Shown here: piece after piece, positions 39,733 to 49,475 of the stretch
Numbering within the stretch: the first letter of the stretch is position 1
How the letters are laid out: each line of letters starts with the position of its first letter
Source: Verrucomicrobiota bacterium
Lineage (GTDB): Bacteria > Verrucomicrobiota > Verrucomicrobiia > CAIQCK01
Direction: 5' to 3'
NCBI GenBank assembly: GCA_016222825.1
Contig: JACRQF010000010.1
Coordinates: forward strand, 248,001 to 312,000
DNA: 64,000 nt
Translations under genes and position numbers: made by a program
Notes under the pieces: model-generated
Told to the model about the DNA's origin: nothing
What the model saw: the letters and a program-made list of their open reading frames with translations, nothing else
Database searches by the model: none

Positions 39733-42700
39733 TCAGGGCTGGATGATTTCCAGTTCCGCCAGCGACGCGTAGGGTTTCTTGTCGAAGCCGGCCAGCGCGA
39801 CGAGCTTCAGGAACATTGCCGTCATGCGCTGGTTGAACTCCACCATCTTCATCGCCGGGCTTTCATCGAACGAGCCTTTGGCCACCGGCTGGCCCCAGTC
39901 TCGGCCGTCGTTGCTGACGTAGATGGCGTAGTCCTTGATTCGCCCGTTGCGGTTATTATCCTGGCGCGGCAACAGCTTGCAGCCCGCCATCGTCATCGGC
40001 CGCTCGAACTCGACAACGAGCGCGTGCGGGAACGCCGGCTCCTTGCCGCCGAACTCCGTGTGCCACATCGTCTTCGGGTCGCCGTCCACTGCGTTCGCCG
40101 GCTCGTAATTCTCCGCCGCGCTGTCGGCCTTGACAGAGCGAACGTTCAACGCGCTTCCCGCCAGCGGGCCGATGAGGCCCCGCACTTGTTCCGCCGTCAC
40201 CGCAACGGTCGGGCGGAAACGGCTGCCCCCCATGTAGCGCAACAAGCTGTGACGCATCTGCCGCGCGACGGGATTGGCGTCGAGGTCGCTCTTCAAGTCC
40301 ATGCTGCACACCAGCAGCTTGCCTTTGCCAAGATTCGCCTCGAAGGCGAGGCCGAGCTTGCGCGCAGTGAACCAGTCGTCAATCACTTGCACCACCGGCC
40401 GCAGCCCGCGCGGCAGGTCGTCGAGAATCATCGCGCCGGCGCGCGTGACGAGATACCACCATTGCCAGTTGCTGTGGTAGTCGGTCGGAAACTCGGCGAG
40501 CGCGGGATGCTTCGGGTCGCAGAGGACGCCGAGCGTCGTCGGTGGCTGGCGGCGCGTCCAGGCGGTGTTCCAGAAGATGCTGGAGAAGCCGAGCACCACC
40601 TTGTCGTTCGCGGCGTTCTTCACGCGCTTCGGCGGAATCATCAGCAACACCTTGCCCCCGGCGTTGAGTGTGGCGAGCGCGTCGGCGTTCAAGTCGTCCA
40701 CGATCTTCACGTCCTGCGGCGGCTGCGTTTCCACCTTCGGCGGATACACCCAGATGTCCCAGTCGTTCTCGAACTTCAAACCGTCGAGGCCAACGACCAG
40801 CTTGTATCTCGCCGGCGTCGGCACGTCCTTCAACTCCACGCTCACGCCGCCAAGAGCGATGCAGTTATCCACTGGCAGAGTTTTCGCGAGCAGCTTGCCG
40901 CTGGCGACGTCGCGGCCATCGTCAGCGACGAGCTTCCACGATGCGACGGCACCCTTCATCGGCGCCGGGCCGAAGTGCGCCACCTCGATGTCGGCTTCGA
41001 GCTTCTCGTCGCCCATGAAGACACGCTTGCTCATCCGCGCCAGCGGGACGGTGGCATTGCAGAAGCGGCTGTATTCCTGCGGCGTGACGTAGCCCTTGCT
41101 CTCCCAGAACGGATCGAGCACGCCGACCAGCGCCGTGCCCTGGCCGGGGAAGTCGTGGAGATCGAGCAGTTCCAACCCCGCCATGCCCGGCGTGCGCAGC
41201 GCCGATTCGATTTCCTCCTTGTAGCAGAGCGTCTGAAGCTTGCCCGACGCGAGCAGGAACTGCCGCGCAAGGTCGCCCATGCCGCGCTCCTTGAGCTTGT
41301 CGCGGAAGATCTCGAAGTTCTTCGGCTTGAGATAGCCGGTGTATTTCTTGATCTCGTCGAAGTTCGGATAAACGCACCACTGGCCGATCTCGTGGCTCAC
41401 GACCGGCACGGTGCGCTTGCTGATGAAGTCGGTGTAGTCGGTGCGCGTCTCGGGCGGCTTGGCGTTGATGCGCGACTTCAGGCCGCCGCCCCACGCCTGG
41501 ATGCGCGGCTGGGGCACACAATGCCACTGGTTCTCCGGCAGTTCCGGCCAGCCCGCGCCGCTGCTCCAGAGCATGCGGGCATCCTTGGCCTTGAAATGCC
41601 CGACCCACTTCGCCAGATACGCTTTGTGGTTCCTGCCACCCGGCTCATTCCCGTGAAGCATCAGCACCAGCGACGGATGGTTGCCGTAGTAGCGCAAGAT
41701 GCGATCAGTCTCGTCGTAAAGCCACTGGTCCACCGGCTTGCCGTCGCCCAAGGCAGCGGATTGGTTCGGCCAGGCCGACGCCTCGACGTGGAAATAGAAG
41801 CCCATCTCGTCCGCCGCAACGAACGCCGCTTCCGGCGGACACCACGAGTGGAAACGGATCAGGTTCAGCCCGTGTGCCTTCGCGACGCCAATGATGCGTT
41901 TCCACTCCGCCACGTCCGTCGGGGGATGGCCGGTCTTCGGGAAGATGCAGCAGTCGAGCGTGCCACGGATGAAGAGCTTCCGGCCGTTCATCACGAATTG
42001 CGTGCCCTGCGCGCCGAACTCCCGGAAGCCGAACGTCTCCACCGCAGTGTCCGTCGCCCGCCCTCCTTGCGCCTCGATCCGTGTCTCGACTTCATACAAG
42101 GCCGGCGCACACTCGTCCCAGAGATTGGGCGTGCGGTCGAGCTTCACGACGATGGTTTCCAAGGCGCGCTCCACCCACCGATGGTTGCGGTTCTGCATGA
42201 GGTCGCGCGGATAGTCAATCTTCACACTGTCTCTTCCCAACACCTCCTTCCCGCCTTTCTCGCGAACGATGGCGGTGATGGTCCCGATGACTGGATCGAA
42301 AAGTGTGTTGCGGACGCCGACCTCGACGCGAACCGTGCCGTCGTTCTTCGACACGATGCGCTGGCCGGAAATCCAAAGCCGCGGTTTCGCCCGCAACTCG
42401 ATACTGCCAACGATGCCGTTCCAGTTCCCCTGTGTGTGGTCGCTGACGCTGTGGGAGTTCTCGCCGACATCCACGACCATGCGGTTGTCCACACGGATCG
42501 TCAGCGTGTGCTTGCCGGACGAGAGCGGGCCAAGCTCGTAGCCATGCGGCGTGGCGAGGGCGTTGTTGGAGCCGATGTATCGCTCGTCCACCCAGACGCG
42601 CGTCTCCCAATGCGGCCGTTCCAACGAAAGCTCAACAGTGAGGCCCGCCCACGTTTTCGGCACCTCGATGTCGCGCTGATACCACGCGGCGCCGGCGTAG

Positions 42701-43047
42701 TATCTCTCCGGCTGGAGCCAGAACGGAATCTTGACGTTGCCGGGCTGGCGATACTTCTCGTATTCCGGCGCGGTGAACCACGACTTGTCCACAATGCCGC
42801 CGATCCACTTCGTGTCCACCGTCACCTCGTCGCCGATGCCCTGCGCGGTCAACGAACCGGGCAACTTGATTCTGTCCGGCAGCGCGCGCCCGAACCATTT
42901 CTCCGTGATGCCCGCGTCGTTGCGGTCGAGTTGGAACCGCCATTGGCCCTCCAGCGAAACCGCGCTCTCCGCGCCTTGGCCCGCCACGGCCGACAGCAGC
43001 GCCGCCGCGCCGCCAGCGGCCAGAATCCATCGCTTCAGCTTCTTCAT
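39733..43047 (-). CDS. secreted GH2-type glycoside hydrolase with C-terminal F5/8 type C domain
   Basis: This 1104-aa protein has a signal peptide (MKKLKRWILAAGGAAALLS), a GH2 sugar-binding jelly-roll, an immunoglobulin-like domain and a (beta/alpha)8 domain. The presumed acid/base is Glu in LMLHGNEPGG near residue 480; the nucleophile is probably Glu in VVSHEIGQW near 560. About 350 residues of extra domains follow, ending in a discoidin/F5/8C-like module (AVDGDPKTMWHTEF...FERPMTM). GAGGAGACGCG before ATG sets the start. GH2 includes beta-galactosidases, mannosidases and glucuronidases; the substrate is unclear because the nucleophile motif departs from the usual SEYG. It is divergent from msrA. 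Confidence 0.85.
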   Translation of the reverse strand: MKKLKRWILAAGGAAALLSAVAGQGAESAVSLEGQWRFQLDRNDAGITEKWFGRALPDRIKLPGSLTAQGIGDEVTVDTKWIGGIVDKSWFTAPEYEKYRQPGNVKIPFWLQPERYYAGAAWYQRDIEVPKTWAGLTVELSLERPHWETRVWVDERYIGSNNALATPHGYELGPLSSGKHTLTIRVDNRMVVDVGENSHSVSDHTQGNWNGIVGSIELRAKPRLWISGQRIVSKNDGTVRVEVGVRNTLFDPVIGTITAIVREKGGKEVLGRDSVKIDYPRDLMQNRNHRWVERALETIVVKLDRTPNLWDECAPALYEVETRIEAQGGRATDTAVETFGFREFGAQGTQFVMNGRKLFIRGTLDCCIFPKTGHPPTDVAEWKRIIGVAKAHGLNLIRFHSWCPPEAAFVAADEMGFYFHVEASAWPNQSAALGDGKPVDQWLYDETDRILRYYGNHPSLVLMLHGNEPGGRNHKAYLAKWVGHFKAKDARMLWSSGAGWPELPENQWHCVPQPRIQAWGGGLKSRINAKPPETRTDYTDFISKRTVPVVSHEIGQWCVYPNFDEIKKYTGYLKPKNFEIFRDKLKERGMGDLARQFLLASGKLQTLCYKEEIESALRTPGMAGLELLDLHDFPGQGTALVGVLDPFWESKGYVTPQEYSRFCNATVPLARMSKRVFMGDEKLEADIEVAHFGPAPMKGAVASWKLVADDGRDVASGKLLAKTLPVDNCIALGGVSVELKDVPTPARYKLVVGLDGLKFENDWDIWVYPPKVETQPPQDVKIVDDLNADALATLNAGGKVLLMIPPKRVKNAANDKVVLGFSSIFWNTAWTRRQPPTTLGVLCDPKHPALAEFPTDYHSNWQWWYLVTRAGAMILDDLPRGLRPVVQVIDDWFTARKLGLAFEANLGKGKLLVCSMDLKSDLDANPVARQMRHSLLRYMGGSRFRPTVAVTAEQVRGLIGPLAGSALNVRSVKADSAAENYEPANAVDGDPKTMWHTEFGGKEPAFPHALVVEFERPMTMAGCKLLPRQDNNRNGRIKDYAIYVSNDGRDWGQPVAKGSFDESPAMKMVEFNQRMTAMFLKLVALAGFDKKPYASLAELEIIQP

Positions 43048-43154
43048 CGCGTCTCCTCGTTCAATAGACACCGCCGGCACCATAGCGGAAGTTGGCCGCC
43101 AGCGGAATCACTATTGACGGCAGCCGAAAAACCTCCAAGCTTACGGCGCAAACC

Positions 43155-43745
43155 ATGAAAACCTTCAAGTTGCTGCTCTGCCTGACCGCATCACTGGCCG
43201 CCATGAATACTTCAGCCGAACCTTCCAAACCCGCCGCCAAGACTGAACTCGCCACATTCGGCGGCGGCTGTTTCTGGTGCACGGAGGCAGTGTATCAAAC
43301 AATGGACGGCGTCAAGTCATCCACGTCTGGCTACGCCGGAGGCACCGTGCCCGACCCGACCTACGAACAAGTCTGCACCGGCACGACCGGCCACGCCGAG
43401 GTGATTCAGGTCGAGTTCGACCCCGCGCGCATCTCTTACGAGAAGATTCTGGAGACGTTCTGGAAGGCGCACGACCCAACGACGTTAAACCGGCAGGGCA
43501 ACGACCGCGGCACGCAATACCGCTCCGTCATCTTCTATCACAACGAAGCCCAGAAACTCGCCGCAGAGAAATCAAAACGCGAGGCACAAGCGAAGTTCGC
43601 GGACCCGATCGTCACGCAGATTTCCCCGCTGACGAAGTTCTACCGCGCCGAGGATTACCATCAGGATTACTACCGCAAGCACCCTGAACAAGGCTACTGC
43701 CGCGTCGTCATCAAGCCGAAGCTCGACAAACTGAAGAAGCACTGA
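43155..43745 (+). CDS. msrA: peptide methionine sulfoxide reductase MsrA, exported
   Basis: This 196-aa protein reduces methionine-S-sulfoxide in oxidised proteins. The catalytic GCFWC motif lies at about residues 38-42; ATGHAEV (read here as TTGHAEV), GNDRGTQYRSVIF and the C-terminal YCRVVIKPK, with a possible resolving Cys, complete the family pattern. The leader MKTFKLLLCLTASLAAMNTSA indicates export, so it repairs periplasmic or surface proteins. The ORF extends upstream to a TTG, but the ATG with its signal peptide is the better start. It is convergent with the rhamnosidase gene, with 16 bp between the stops. Confidence 0.94.
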   Translation: MKTFKLLLCLTASLAAMNTSAEPSKPAAKTELATFGGGCFWCTEAVYQTMDGVKSSTSGYAGGTVPDPTYEQVCTGTTGHAEVIQVEFDPARISYEKILETFWKAHDPTTLNRQGNDRGTQYRSVIFYHNEAQKLAAEKSKREAQAKFADPIVTQISPLTKFYRAEDYHQDYYRKHPEQGYCRVVIKPKLDKLKKH

Positions 43746-43761
43746 GCGGCAGGCCAGCCGC

Positions 43762-46260
43762 TTACTTCGGCACAAGCGCCTTCATCGGCTGCAACGTCAC
43801 TGGCCCAAGCAATCCTGAGTCGGTCAACGGCCAATTCGAGGCGTCGAAGGGCTTGTAGTTGATGTTCACGAAGTTGATGTCGTAGAAGTTGCGCCACCTC
43901 ACGCCGCGCCGGTCGAGATCGCGAATCCGGTTCGCGGAGACGTTCGTCACTTCCACTTCGAGAACGTTGCCTTTCGGCTTCAGCGCATTCACCGCCACTC
44001 GGAACGGCGGCTTGATCGTCGTGCCGAGATCACGGCTATTCAGACGCACGCGCGCGCTCTGGCAAACATTGCCAAGGTCCAGCCACCAGCTTGCGCCAGA
44101 GGCTGGCGCGTCGAACGTCAACGTGTAGAGCGCTGTGCCAGCGAAGCGTTGCGCTTCCTCGCCGCCAAGCTCCGTCCATGAAGCCAGCTTGGTTGTCTCA
44201 AAAGCCGCCGGAAGCACAGGGCCACCGCGCAGGAACTTCACCTTCCACGAGCCAGCGACGGGAACCAGATCGCCGGCCGGCTTCCAGCAGGCCCACGCCG
44301 GGCCGTCGAACTTGCGGTCGGCGAACGTCCGCAGCACAACGGAATCGCCCGGCGCGAGTTGGACGTAAACTTTCGTCGCGCCGGACATGCTCGCTATACC
44401 GGTGCGGCCTGTCATCGGGTCCATGATGGCCACGGACTTCGCTTTTGTCGCCAGCGGCAACCAACCGTCCACCGGCTTGTCGCCGCGATTGGCGATGAAG
44501 TAGTAGCGGCCGTCGTCGAGCCTGCGGCGGATGAAGGGCAGTCCCGCATGGTCCACCATCGTCTCACGCGCCACGCCGGCTTTCGTCAGTAAGTCATCCG
44601 AATCGCCAACCAGCACGCAGCCTTTGGCACGTTCCAACAACTTCTTCAATTCCGCCCTTCGCGACTCCAGTTCGTGCAAGCCCGGCACATCCTTTGGCAA
44701 CGCTCCGTCGAAAACTACCTTCGCGCCGCCACCAGCCAGCCGCAGCAAGTGCTCCATCGTCTTCAGCGGGATATGTTCCGTCGTCGGCACCACGATGACG
44801 CGCCCGGCGGGCTTCAGCGCGGCCATCTGACGGTCGGAGATGTAGTCGAACGTGTAGCCGCGCGCCCAGAGCTTCTCCGCGAGCTTGCCGACGGGCTGGC
44901 TGACAAACCAACTGGCACCGTGAACCGTCAGATTCTCCGCCAGACCCGATGCCTTGTGCCACACATCATAGATCGGCCAATAGACCAGCACGTCGTTGTC
45001 CGGCTGGCCGGCTTGGAGCACTGACTGGCAGCGCGCGATGTAAGCCGTCAGGGTCGGCATGTCGCGCCAGATGGAGTTGCGCGGATTCATCTCCGTGGAG
45101 GCGTAGAAACACCAGCCCGGCCAGCCCGCTTCGTCGGGTGAGTAGCAGGTGCCATGGAAGATGACGTGGTTGACGCCGCTGACGAAAAGGTCGTCGAGCA
45201 GGCCCTGCACGTCGGCGAGCGTCTCGGTGAAGTGTTCCTTGAGCCACGTGCATGACTCCGAGGCGACAAGGTTGCGCCCGGCGACGTGCGCGGCCGACGA
45301 GGCGAACTTCGCCACGAGTGGCCGCCGGTCGGTGTGAAACATCTCCGTTTCCGGGATGTCGGCGAGCGCGTAGAGGTCGAGCAAGTTCGCCGGCGAGCCG
45401 TGTGCCTGGTTGCGCGTGAGGAAGCCACGCTCGCGGCACCAGTTGAACCAGAGCGGCATCGAGCCCTCGATCATCATATCGGAAATCGTCTCGCGGTAGT
45501 CGCACTTCAGTCTGGCGACGCGGTCGCTGTTCTCCTTGCCGAAGAACGCCGGCAACTCGTCCTGCAACCGGTAACCGCGCCGCTTCTCGAACTGCGCGAA
45601 GAGGTCCGGCGACCAGTCCACACGATACTCGAACGAGTCGTGATACTGCGCCCGCGGCTTCGGCCCATCGTAGCGCGCGAAGGCTTCGGTGAACCTCACC
45701 AGCCAATGGCGAATCGCGTCGGCGTAAAGCGGGTTGAGCATGCAGCCCTCACCGCCGGGCGCGGCGCGCTTGACCTTGGAGGTTGGCTTCTGCGAGATAC
45801 GAAACATCCTCTTGCCATCCTCCTTCACTTCTTTCGCCACGACCTGCGCGCAAGCTTCCTCTGGAGGCACGTTGGGGCCGCCGAAGCACCAGCCGGTGCC
45901 GGTGGTCATGTCCACGTCCATGTCGAGCCGGCGCGCTTCACTGACGGTGTGGCGCAGCATTTCCATCCATTGCGGGCTGAGGTATTCGATGAACTTCGGC
46001 TCCCAGCCTTTCGCGCCGTAGATCGGGATGATGTGGACACCGCCCCAGCCGGCGTCGCGGTAGCGCGTGAGTTCCTTGGTGAGGTTGGCCTTGTCCACCG
46101 CGCTGCCCATCCACCACCAGTAGCTCCACGGCCTCGATTCCTTCGTCGGCTCCGGCCACGCCAACGGGTCGGCAGTCCCAGCCGCAACAACTGCCGCGAC
46201 CGCGCCAAAAACACAAGCCGCGACACTCGACAGAATTCTTCCGCGTTTCGTGATGTCCAT
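43762..46260 (-). CDS. secreted GH106-like alpha-L-rhamnosidase
   Basis: This 832-aa protein has a signal peptide (about 1-28). The family hallmark WSYWWWMGSAVDK near residue 46 is followed by YRDAGWGGVHIIPIYG and MTTGTGWCFGGP, the (beta/alpha)8 start typical of GH106. Later blocks (HDSFEYRVDW, ASESCTWLKEHF) carry candidate carboxylates. C-terminal beta domains end with a GNVLEVEVTN sandwich strand. GH106 enzymes release terminal alpha-L-rhamnose from plant or microbial glycans. The gene lies between msrA and an unrecognised protein, all minus strand except msrA. Confidence 0.87.
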   Translation of the reverse strand: MDITKRGRILSSVAACVFGAVAAVVAAGTADPLAWPEPTKESRPWSYWWWMGSAVDKANLTKELTRYRDAGWGGVHIIPIYGAKGWEPKFIEYLSPQWMEMLRHTVSEARRLDMDVDMTTGTGWCFGGPNVPPEEACAQVVAKEVKEDGKRMFRISQKPTSKVKRAAPGGEGCMLNPLYADAIRHWLVRFTEAFARYDGPKPRAQYHDSFEYRVDWSPDLFAQFEKRRGYRLQDELPAFFGKENSDRVARLKCDYRETISDMMIEGSMPLWFNWCRERGFLTRNQAHGSPANLLDLYALADIPETEMFHTDRRPLVAKFASSAAHVAGRNLVASESCTWLKEHFTETLADVQGLLDDLFVSGVNHVIFHGTCYSPDEAGWPGWCFYASTEMNPRNSIWRDMPTLTAYIARCQSVLQAGQPDNDVLVYWPIYDVWHKASGLAENLTVHGASWFVSQPVGKLAEKLWARGYTFDYISDRQMAALKPAGRVIVVPTTEHIPLKTMEHLLRLAGGGAKVVFDGALPKDVPGLHELESRRAELKKLLERAKGCVLVGDSDDLLTKAGVARETMVDHAGLPFIRRRLDDGRYYFIANRGDKPVDGWLPLATKAKSVAIMDPMTGRTGIASMSGATKVYVQLAPGDSVVLRTFADRKFDGPAWACWKPAGDLVPVAGSWKVKFLRGGPVLPAAFETTKLASWTELGGEEAQRFAGTALYTLTFDAPASGASWWLDLGNVCQSARVRLNSRDLGTTIKPPFRVAVNALKPKGNVLEVEVTNVSANRIRDLDRRGVRWRNFYDINFVNINYKPFDASNWPLTDSGLLGPVTLQPMKALVPK

Positions 46261-46308
46261 TTCCGCACCTCCACAACGACGATTCGGCGCACGCGACGCC
46301 CCGGCGCT

Positions 46309-48267
46309 CTACTTGATCGCGATTTCCTTCCGAATCAACTCCTTGAGCGCCAGCGGGTCGGCCAGGTTCATGCGTTCGAGCACGCGGAGCCAGCGATAGG
46401 AAAGATTGCCGCCTTCGACCGGCGGCTGGTGCTTGAAGAGGTTGTCGAAGGCGCGCTTCCGCAGGCGATACTCCTGCTGGATTCTCTCGAATCGTTCGGC
46501 AAACGCATCGAGATACGCCTGCGCAAACGCCCCCGGCTGAGAGAGCATCGGCAGGCGTTTGTTGACCGATTTCGCATACTCCGGCGCGCTCTCGGCGAGG
46601 CTGCGGCGGAAATCCGTGAACGTGCCCGTGTGGTCGGCCACCACGATGTCAATCGGCGTGCCGAACTGGTTCTCAACGACCACCTCGTCGCCGTCGTCGA
46701 AGATCACCTGCCCGCTGAGCTGGCAGCGGCCGACAATCAGGTTCGGCGCGGCCGCATGGCCCAGCAGCCGGGCAAACGCGAGCGCGTAGAACTCGTTGGC
46801 GAACTTGGAGGCCGGAATCTTGTCCGTCGCGAGGCCGCCGATGTAGTCGCGCTCGAAGTAGGGCGAGTAAATGGTCAGACCGTGGTAGTCGCGGTTCTTG
46901 CCGAAATAACGCTCGCAGAGCTTGTGCGTCGTGGTGTGCGCGGGCAGGTTCATGCCCAACTGCCGGCAGGCGAGCCGGCGGTTGAGGATGTAGTCGGTGT
47001 ATTCCTCCGTAAACAGCATCGCGTCCAGGAGACTCTTGCCGTCGTCGAGATGCTCGGCGACGCCCCACTTCTGCATCCGGAGGATCTTCACAAACGGCTG
47101 CGCCGCGTCGTGCTGTTTCACCTCGACCAGGAACACGCCGCGCCGGCCTCGCAGCGGCTGCCGCAACGACAACGAGCCGACGAGCCGTCCGATGTTGATG
47201 TATTCGACATCGCCGTATTCGCGGATGTAGCTGAGGATGAACGAGCGCGATTTTTCAAACAGCATCAGCTTCGCCCGCCGCTGCTCGTCGGTGCTCTCAA
47301 ACGACTGGTCCATCACCGTGTCGAAAACCAACTCCCCCTCCTCGATCCGCCCGCCCGGCAGCCACTCCACCTGCATGTAGAACTCCGCGCCGAGGCCGAG
47401 CAACGTCTCTTCCGAGACCGTGTCCTCTTCGAGGCCGATCAGCGCCGCATACATGCGGTTGCGCCACTCGATCTGGCTCACGTCGTCCCGCCGCAACTCC
47501 TCCGGCACCGCGTTCTGGAACTTCTGCCACAGCGCCTCGAACACCGACTGCAACTGCTCCGAAGGCATGTTCGCGAAGTCGTGCTGCGCAAAATCCGCCG
47601 CCGTGAACACCTTGTCCGCCATGAAGAACGACACCTCCGGCCAGCCCAGCCGGTTCAGATGCGACGAGCAATCCCTGATCTCCACCAGCAACCGCCGCCG
47701 CTCCGTCTCCTCCAGCACGCCCAGCGCCGCGAACCCCTGACAGGTGAGAAACCGCGAGCCGGTCTCGCGGTTGAAATAATAAATCTCCCGCCCGCCGATG
47801 CCGATGCGCGCGCCGAGGATCATCTGCCGCATGTCGTCCGCCGAGCGCGGCAGCGGCGTGATCCGCCAGTTCTCACCGCGGCGTTTCACCGCGTTGCGCA
47901 CACGCGAGTCCAGCACGTGCAGGAACTTGATCTGCTCCTTGGACACGATTTCCTGGAGCATCTCATCCGCCGCGAAGGCGAGGTCCATGCGCGTCGGGTC
48001 GGGACGGATCAGGACGGTGTCATCTTCCATCACGAGATCCACCGCATGGCTCAACTCCACCGCCTCCTCCTGCTCCGTCAACGCCGGCAATCCCGCCGTC
48101 TGGCGCTGCTGGTTGAACATCTGCAAATACGCCGCCCGCTGCGTGGCGTGAATGCCGGGCAGCGTGACGATGGTCTGCTTCCCAACGAAAACGGTGCCGA
48201 TCCGTGACTTGAGCTTGCCGTCGGCGCTCTTGGCCAACAGCGGCTCGCCAATGATTCTGAGTATCAT
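46309..48267 (-). CDS. large hypothetical protein divergent from galE
   Basis: This 652-aa soluble protein has no signal peptide or membrane segment and was not assigned to a family. The C-terminal third contains an ordered block of conserved-looking motifs: YFGKNRDYHGLTIY, ASKFANEFYALAFARLLGHA, SGQVIFDDGDEVVVENQ and IVVADHTGTFTDF. The last two, with paired Asp residues, are reminiscent of kinase-like metal-binding segments, but this is weak. The N-terminal 150 residues look beta-rich, followed by helices. It starts 117 bp from galE on the opposite strand, and that gap contains two CAGA(CA)TTACAC copies that might be shared operators. Confidence 0.7.
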   Translation of the reverse strand: MILRIIGEPLLAKSADGKLKSRIGTVFVGKQTIVTLPGIHATQRAAYLQMFNQQRQTAGLPALTEQEEAVELSHAVDLVMEDDTVLIRPDPTRMDLAFAADEMLQEIVSKEQIKFLHVLDSRVRNAVKRRGENWRITPLPRSADDMRQMILGARIGIGGREIYYFNRETGSRFLTCQGFAALGVLEETERRRLLVEIRDCSSHLNRLGWPEVSFFMADKVFTAADFAQHDFANMPSEQLQSVFEALWQKFQNAVPEELRRDDVSQIEWRNRMYAALIGLEEDTVSEETLLGLGAEFYMQVEWLPGGRIEEGELVFDTVMDQSFESTDEQRRAKLMLFEKSRSFILSYIREYGDVEYINIGRLVGSLSLRQPLRGRRGVFLVEVKQHDAAQPFVKILRMQKWGVAEHLDDGKSLLDAMLFTEEYTDYILNRRLACRQLGMNLPAHTTTHKLCERYFGKNRDYHGLTIYSPYFERDYIGGLATDKIPASKFANEFYALAFARLLGHAAAPNLIVGRCQLSGQVIFDDGDEVVVENQFGTPIDIVVADHTGTFTDFRRSLAESAPEYAKSVNKRLPMLSQPGAFAQAYLDAFAERFERIQQEYRLRKRAFDNLFKHQPPVEGGNLSYRWLRVLERMNLADPLALKELIRKEIAIK

Positions 48268-48280
48268 ACGCGTAACCCCG

Positions 48281-48324
48281 CAGACATTACACAGAACGAT
48301 TCCCTTGCGCCATACAGATTACAC
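48281..48324. promoter_or_regulatory. direct repeat in the divergent promoter region of galE and the 652-aa gene
   Basis: CAGACATTACAC (48281-48292) and CAGATTACAC (48315-48324) are near-identical direct repeats whose starts are 34 bp apart, between two divergent genes. They may be operator half-sites for one regulator. No matching site was noticed elsewhere. Confidence 0.35.
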
Positions 48325-48349
48325 GCCGCCGCGCGCCCCCGCGGCTGCG

Positions 48350-48384
48350 TTGACAATCCCCCGGGCGCTCCTATACTCCGCGCC
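48350..48384 (+). promoter_or_regulatory. sigma70-type promoter giving a leaderless galE mRNA
   Basis: A perfect TTGACA (48350-48355) and TATACT (48372-48377) have a 16-bp spacer. The expected start site is 48384, one base before the ATG at 48385, so the transcript should have no 5' leader and no Shine-Dalgarno. Confidence 0.8.
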
Positions 48385-49356
48385 ATGCACATCTTTGTTA
48401 ATGGAGGCGCAGGTTACATCGGCAGCATTTGCGTCGAGGAAATGCTCAACGCCGGACACCAGATCACGGTGTTCGACAATCTCTCGGAAGGCCATCGCAG
48501 CGCCGTGGACCCGCGCGCCGCGTTCTTCCAAGGCGACCTCGCCAACTACGGCGACATCACCCAGGCGCTGAAGCAGGCCGCGCCCGACGCGGTGATGCAC
48601 TTCGCCGCGTCGTCGCTGGTGCCGGAGAGCATGGTCAATCCCTCCAAGTATTTCCGCAACAACGTCGCCAACGGCATCAACCTGCTCGACGCGATGGTGG
48701 AGGCGGGCGTGCGGCGGTTTGTGTTCAGCAGCTCGTGCGCGATCTTCGGCACGCCGGACCGCGTGCCGATGACGGAGGACCTGCCTGTGAAACCGCTCTC
48801 GCCCTACGGCCAGAGCAAGGCGATGTTCGAGAGCATGTTGAAATGGTATGAGCAGATTCACGGCATCCAGCACGTGAACCTGCGCTACTTCAACGCCGCC
48901 GGCGCGTCGGTGAACTGCGGCGAGCATCACCGGCGCGAGACGCACATCATCCCGAACATCCTCGCCGTGGCGCTCGGCAAGAAGGAGCAGGTGGAGATTT
49001 ACGGCACCGACTACCTCACGCCCGACGGCACCTGCGTGCGCGACTACATCCATATCATGGATCTCGCCAACGCCCACATGCTGGCGTTGCAGTGCCACCA
49101 AAGCATGAACTTCAACCTCGGCAGCGGCGACGGCTACACCGTGCGGCAGGTGATCGAGACTTGCCGCAAAGTCACCGGCCATCCGATTCCCGCCATCGAA
49201 CGCCCTCGCCGCCCCGGCGATCCGCCGAAGCTCGTCGCGTCGTCCAAGAAGATCTCCGCCGAGCTGGGCTGGAAGCCGAAGTTCAACAAACTCCAGGACA
49301 TCGTCGCCAGCGCCTGGGCGTGGCACAAGGCACACCCCAACGGCTACCCGGATTGA
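48385..49356 (+). CDS. galE: UDP-glucose 4-epimerase-type NAD-dependent epimerase
   Basis: This 323-aa protein is the usual length for GalE. It interconverts UDP-glucose and UDP-galactose with bound NAD. It has the N-terminal GGAGYIGS loop, SSSCAIFG carrying the catalytic Ser region, YGQSK with the Tyr/Lys pair at about residues 149-153, and NLRYFNAAGA followed by DGTCVRDYIHIMDLA, a GalE signature. It would supply galactose nucleotides or metabolise galactose released by the secreted hydrolases. It is probably translated from a leaderless mRNA and followed by a palindromic repeat and a HAD gene. Confidence 0.93.
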   Translation: MHIFVNGGAGYIGSICVEEMLNAGHQITVFDNLSEGHRSAVDPRAAFFQGDLANYGDITQALKQAAPDAVMHFAASSLVPESMVNPSKYFRNNVANGINLLDAMVEAGVRRFVFSSSCAIFGTPDRVPMTEDLPVKPLSPYGQSKAMFESMLKWYEQIHGIQHVNLRYFNAAGASVNCGEHHRRETHIIPNILAVALGKKEQVEIYGTDYLTPDGTCVRDYIHIMDLANAHMLALQCHQSMNFNLGSGDGYTVRQVIETCRKVTGHPIPAIERPRRPGDPPKLVASSKKISAELGWKPKFNKLQDIVASAWAWHKAHPNGYPD

Positions 49357-49359
49357 GAA

Positions 49360-49475
49360 AATGGAGTATTGGAGTGGTGGAGTAATGGAGTGTTGAGGCG
49401 AAAGTTCTCACACCCATTACCGATGACCAGCCCCCCAATGCTCCACAACTCCAACGCTCCGTTACTCCAATTCCC
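49360..49475. repeat. imperfect inverted repeat of GGAGT-rich arms
   Basis: The left arm (about 49362-49395) has several GGAGT-type units (TGGAGTATTGGAGTGG). The right arm (about 49437-49470) has the reverse complements (ACTCCAACGCTCC). Together they fill the gap between galE and the HAD gene exactly, like the other dispersed palindromes in this window. Confidence 0.65.

Noticed and set aside
39715..43158. Plus-strand ORF of 1147 codons
   Set aside because: It is antisense to the GH2 gene, Arg/His-rich and without domain motifs.
45286..48207. Plus-strand ORF of 973 codons
   Set aside because: It spans two minus-strand genes (GH106 and the 652-aa protein) and their gap, with shadow-type composition.
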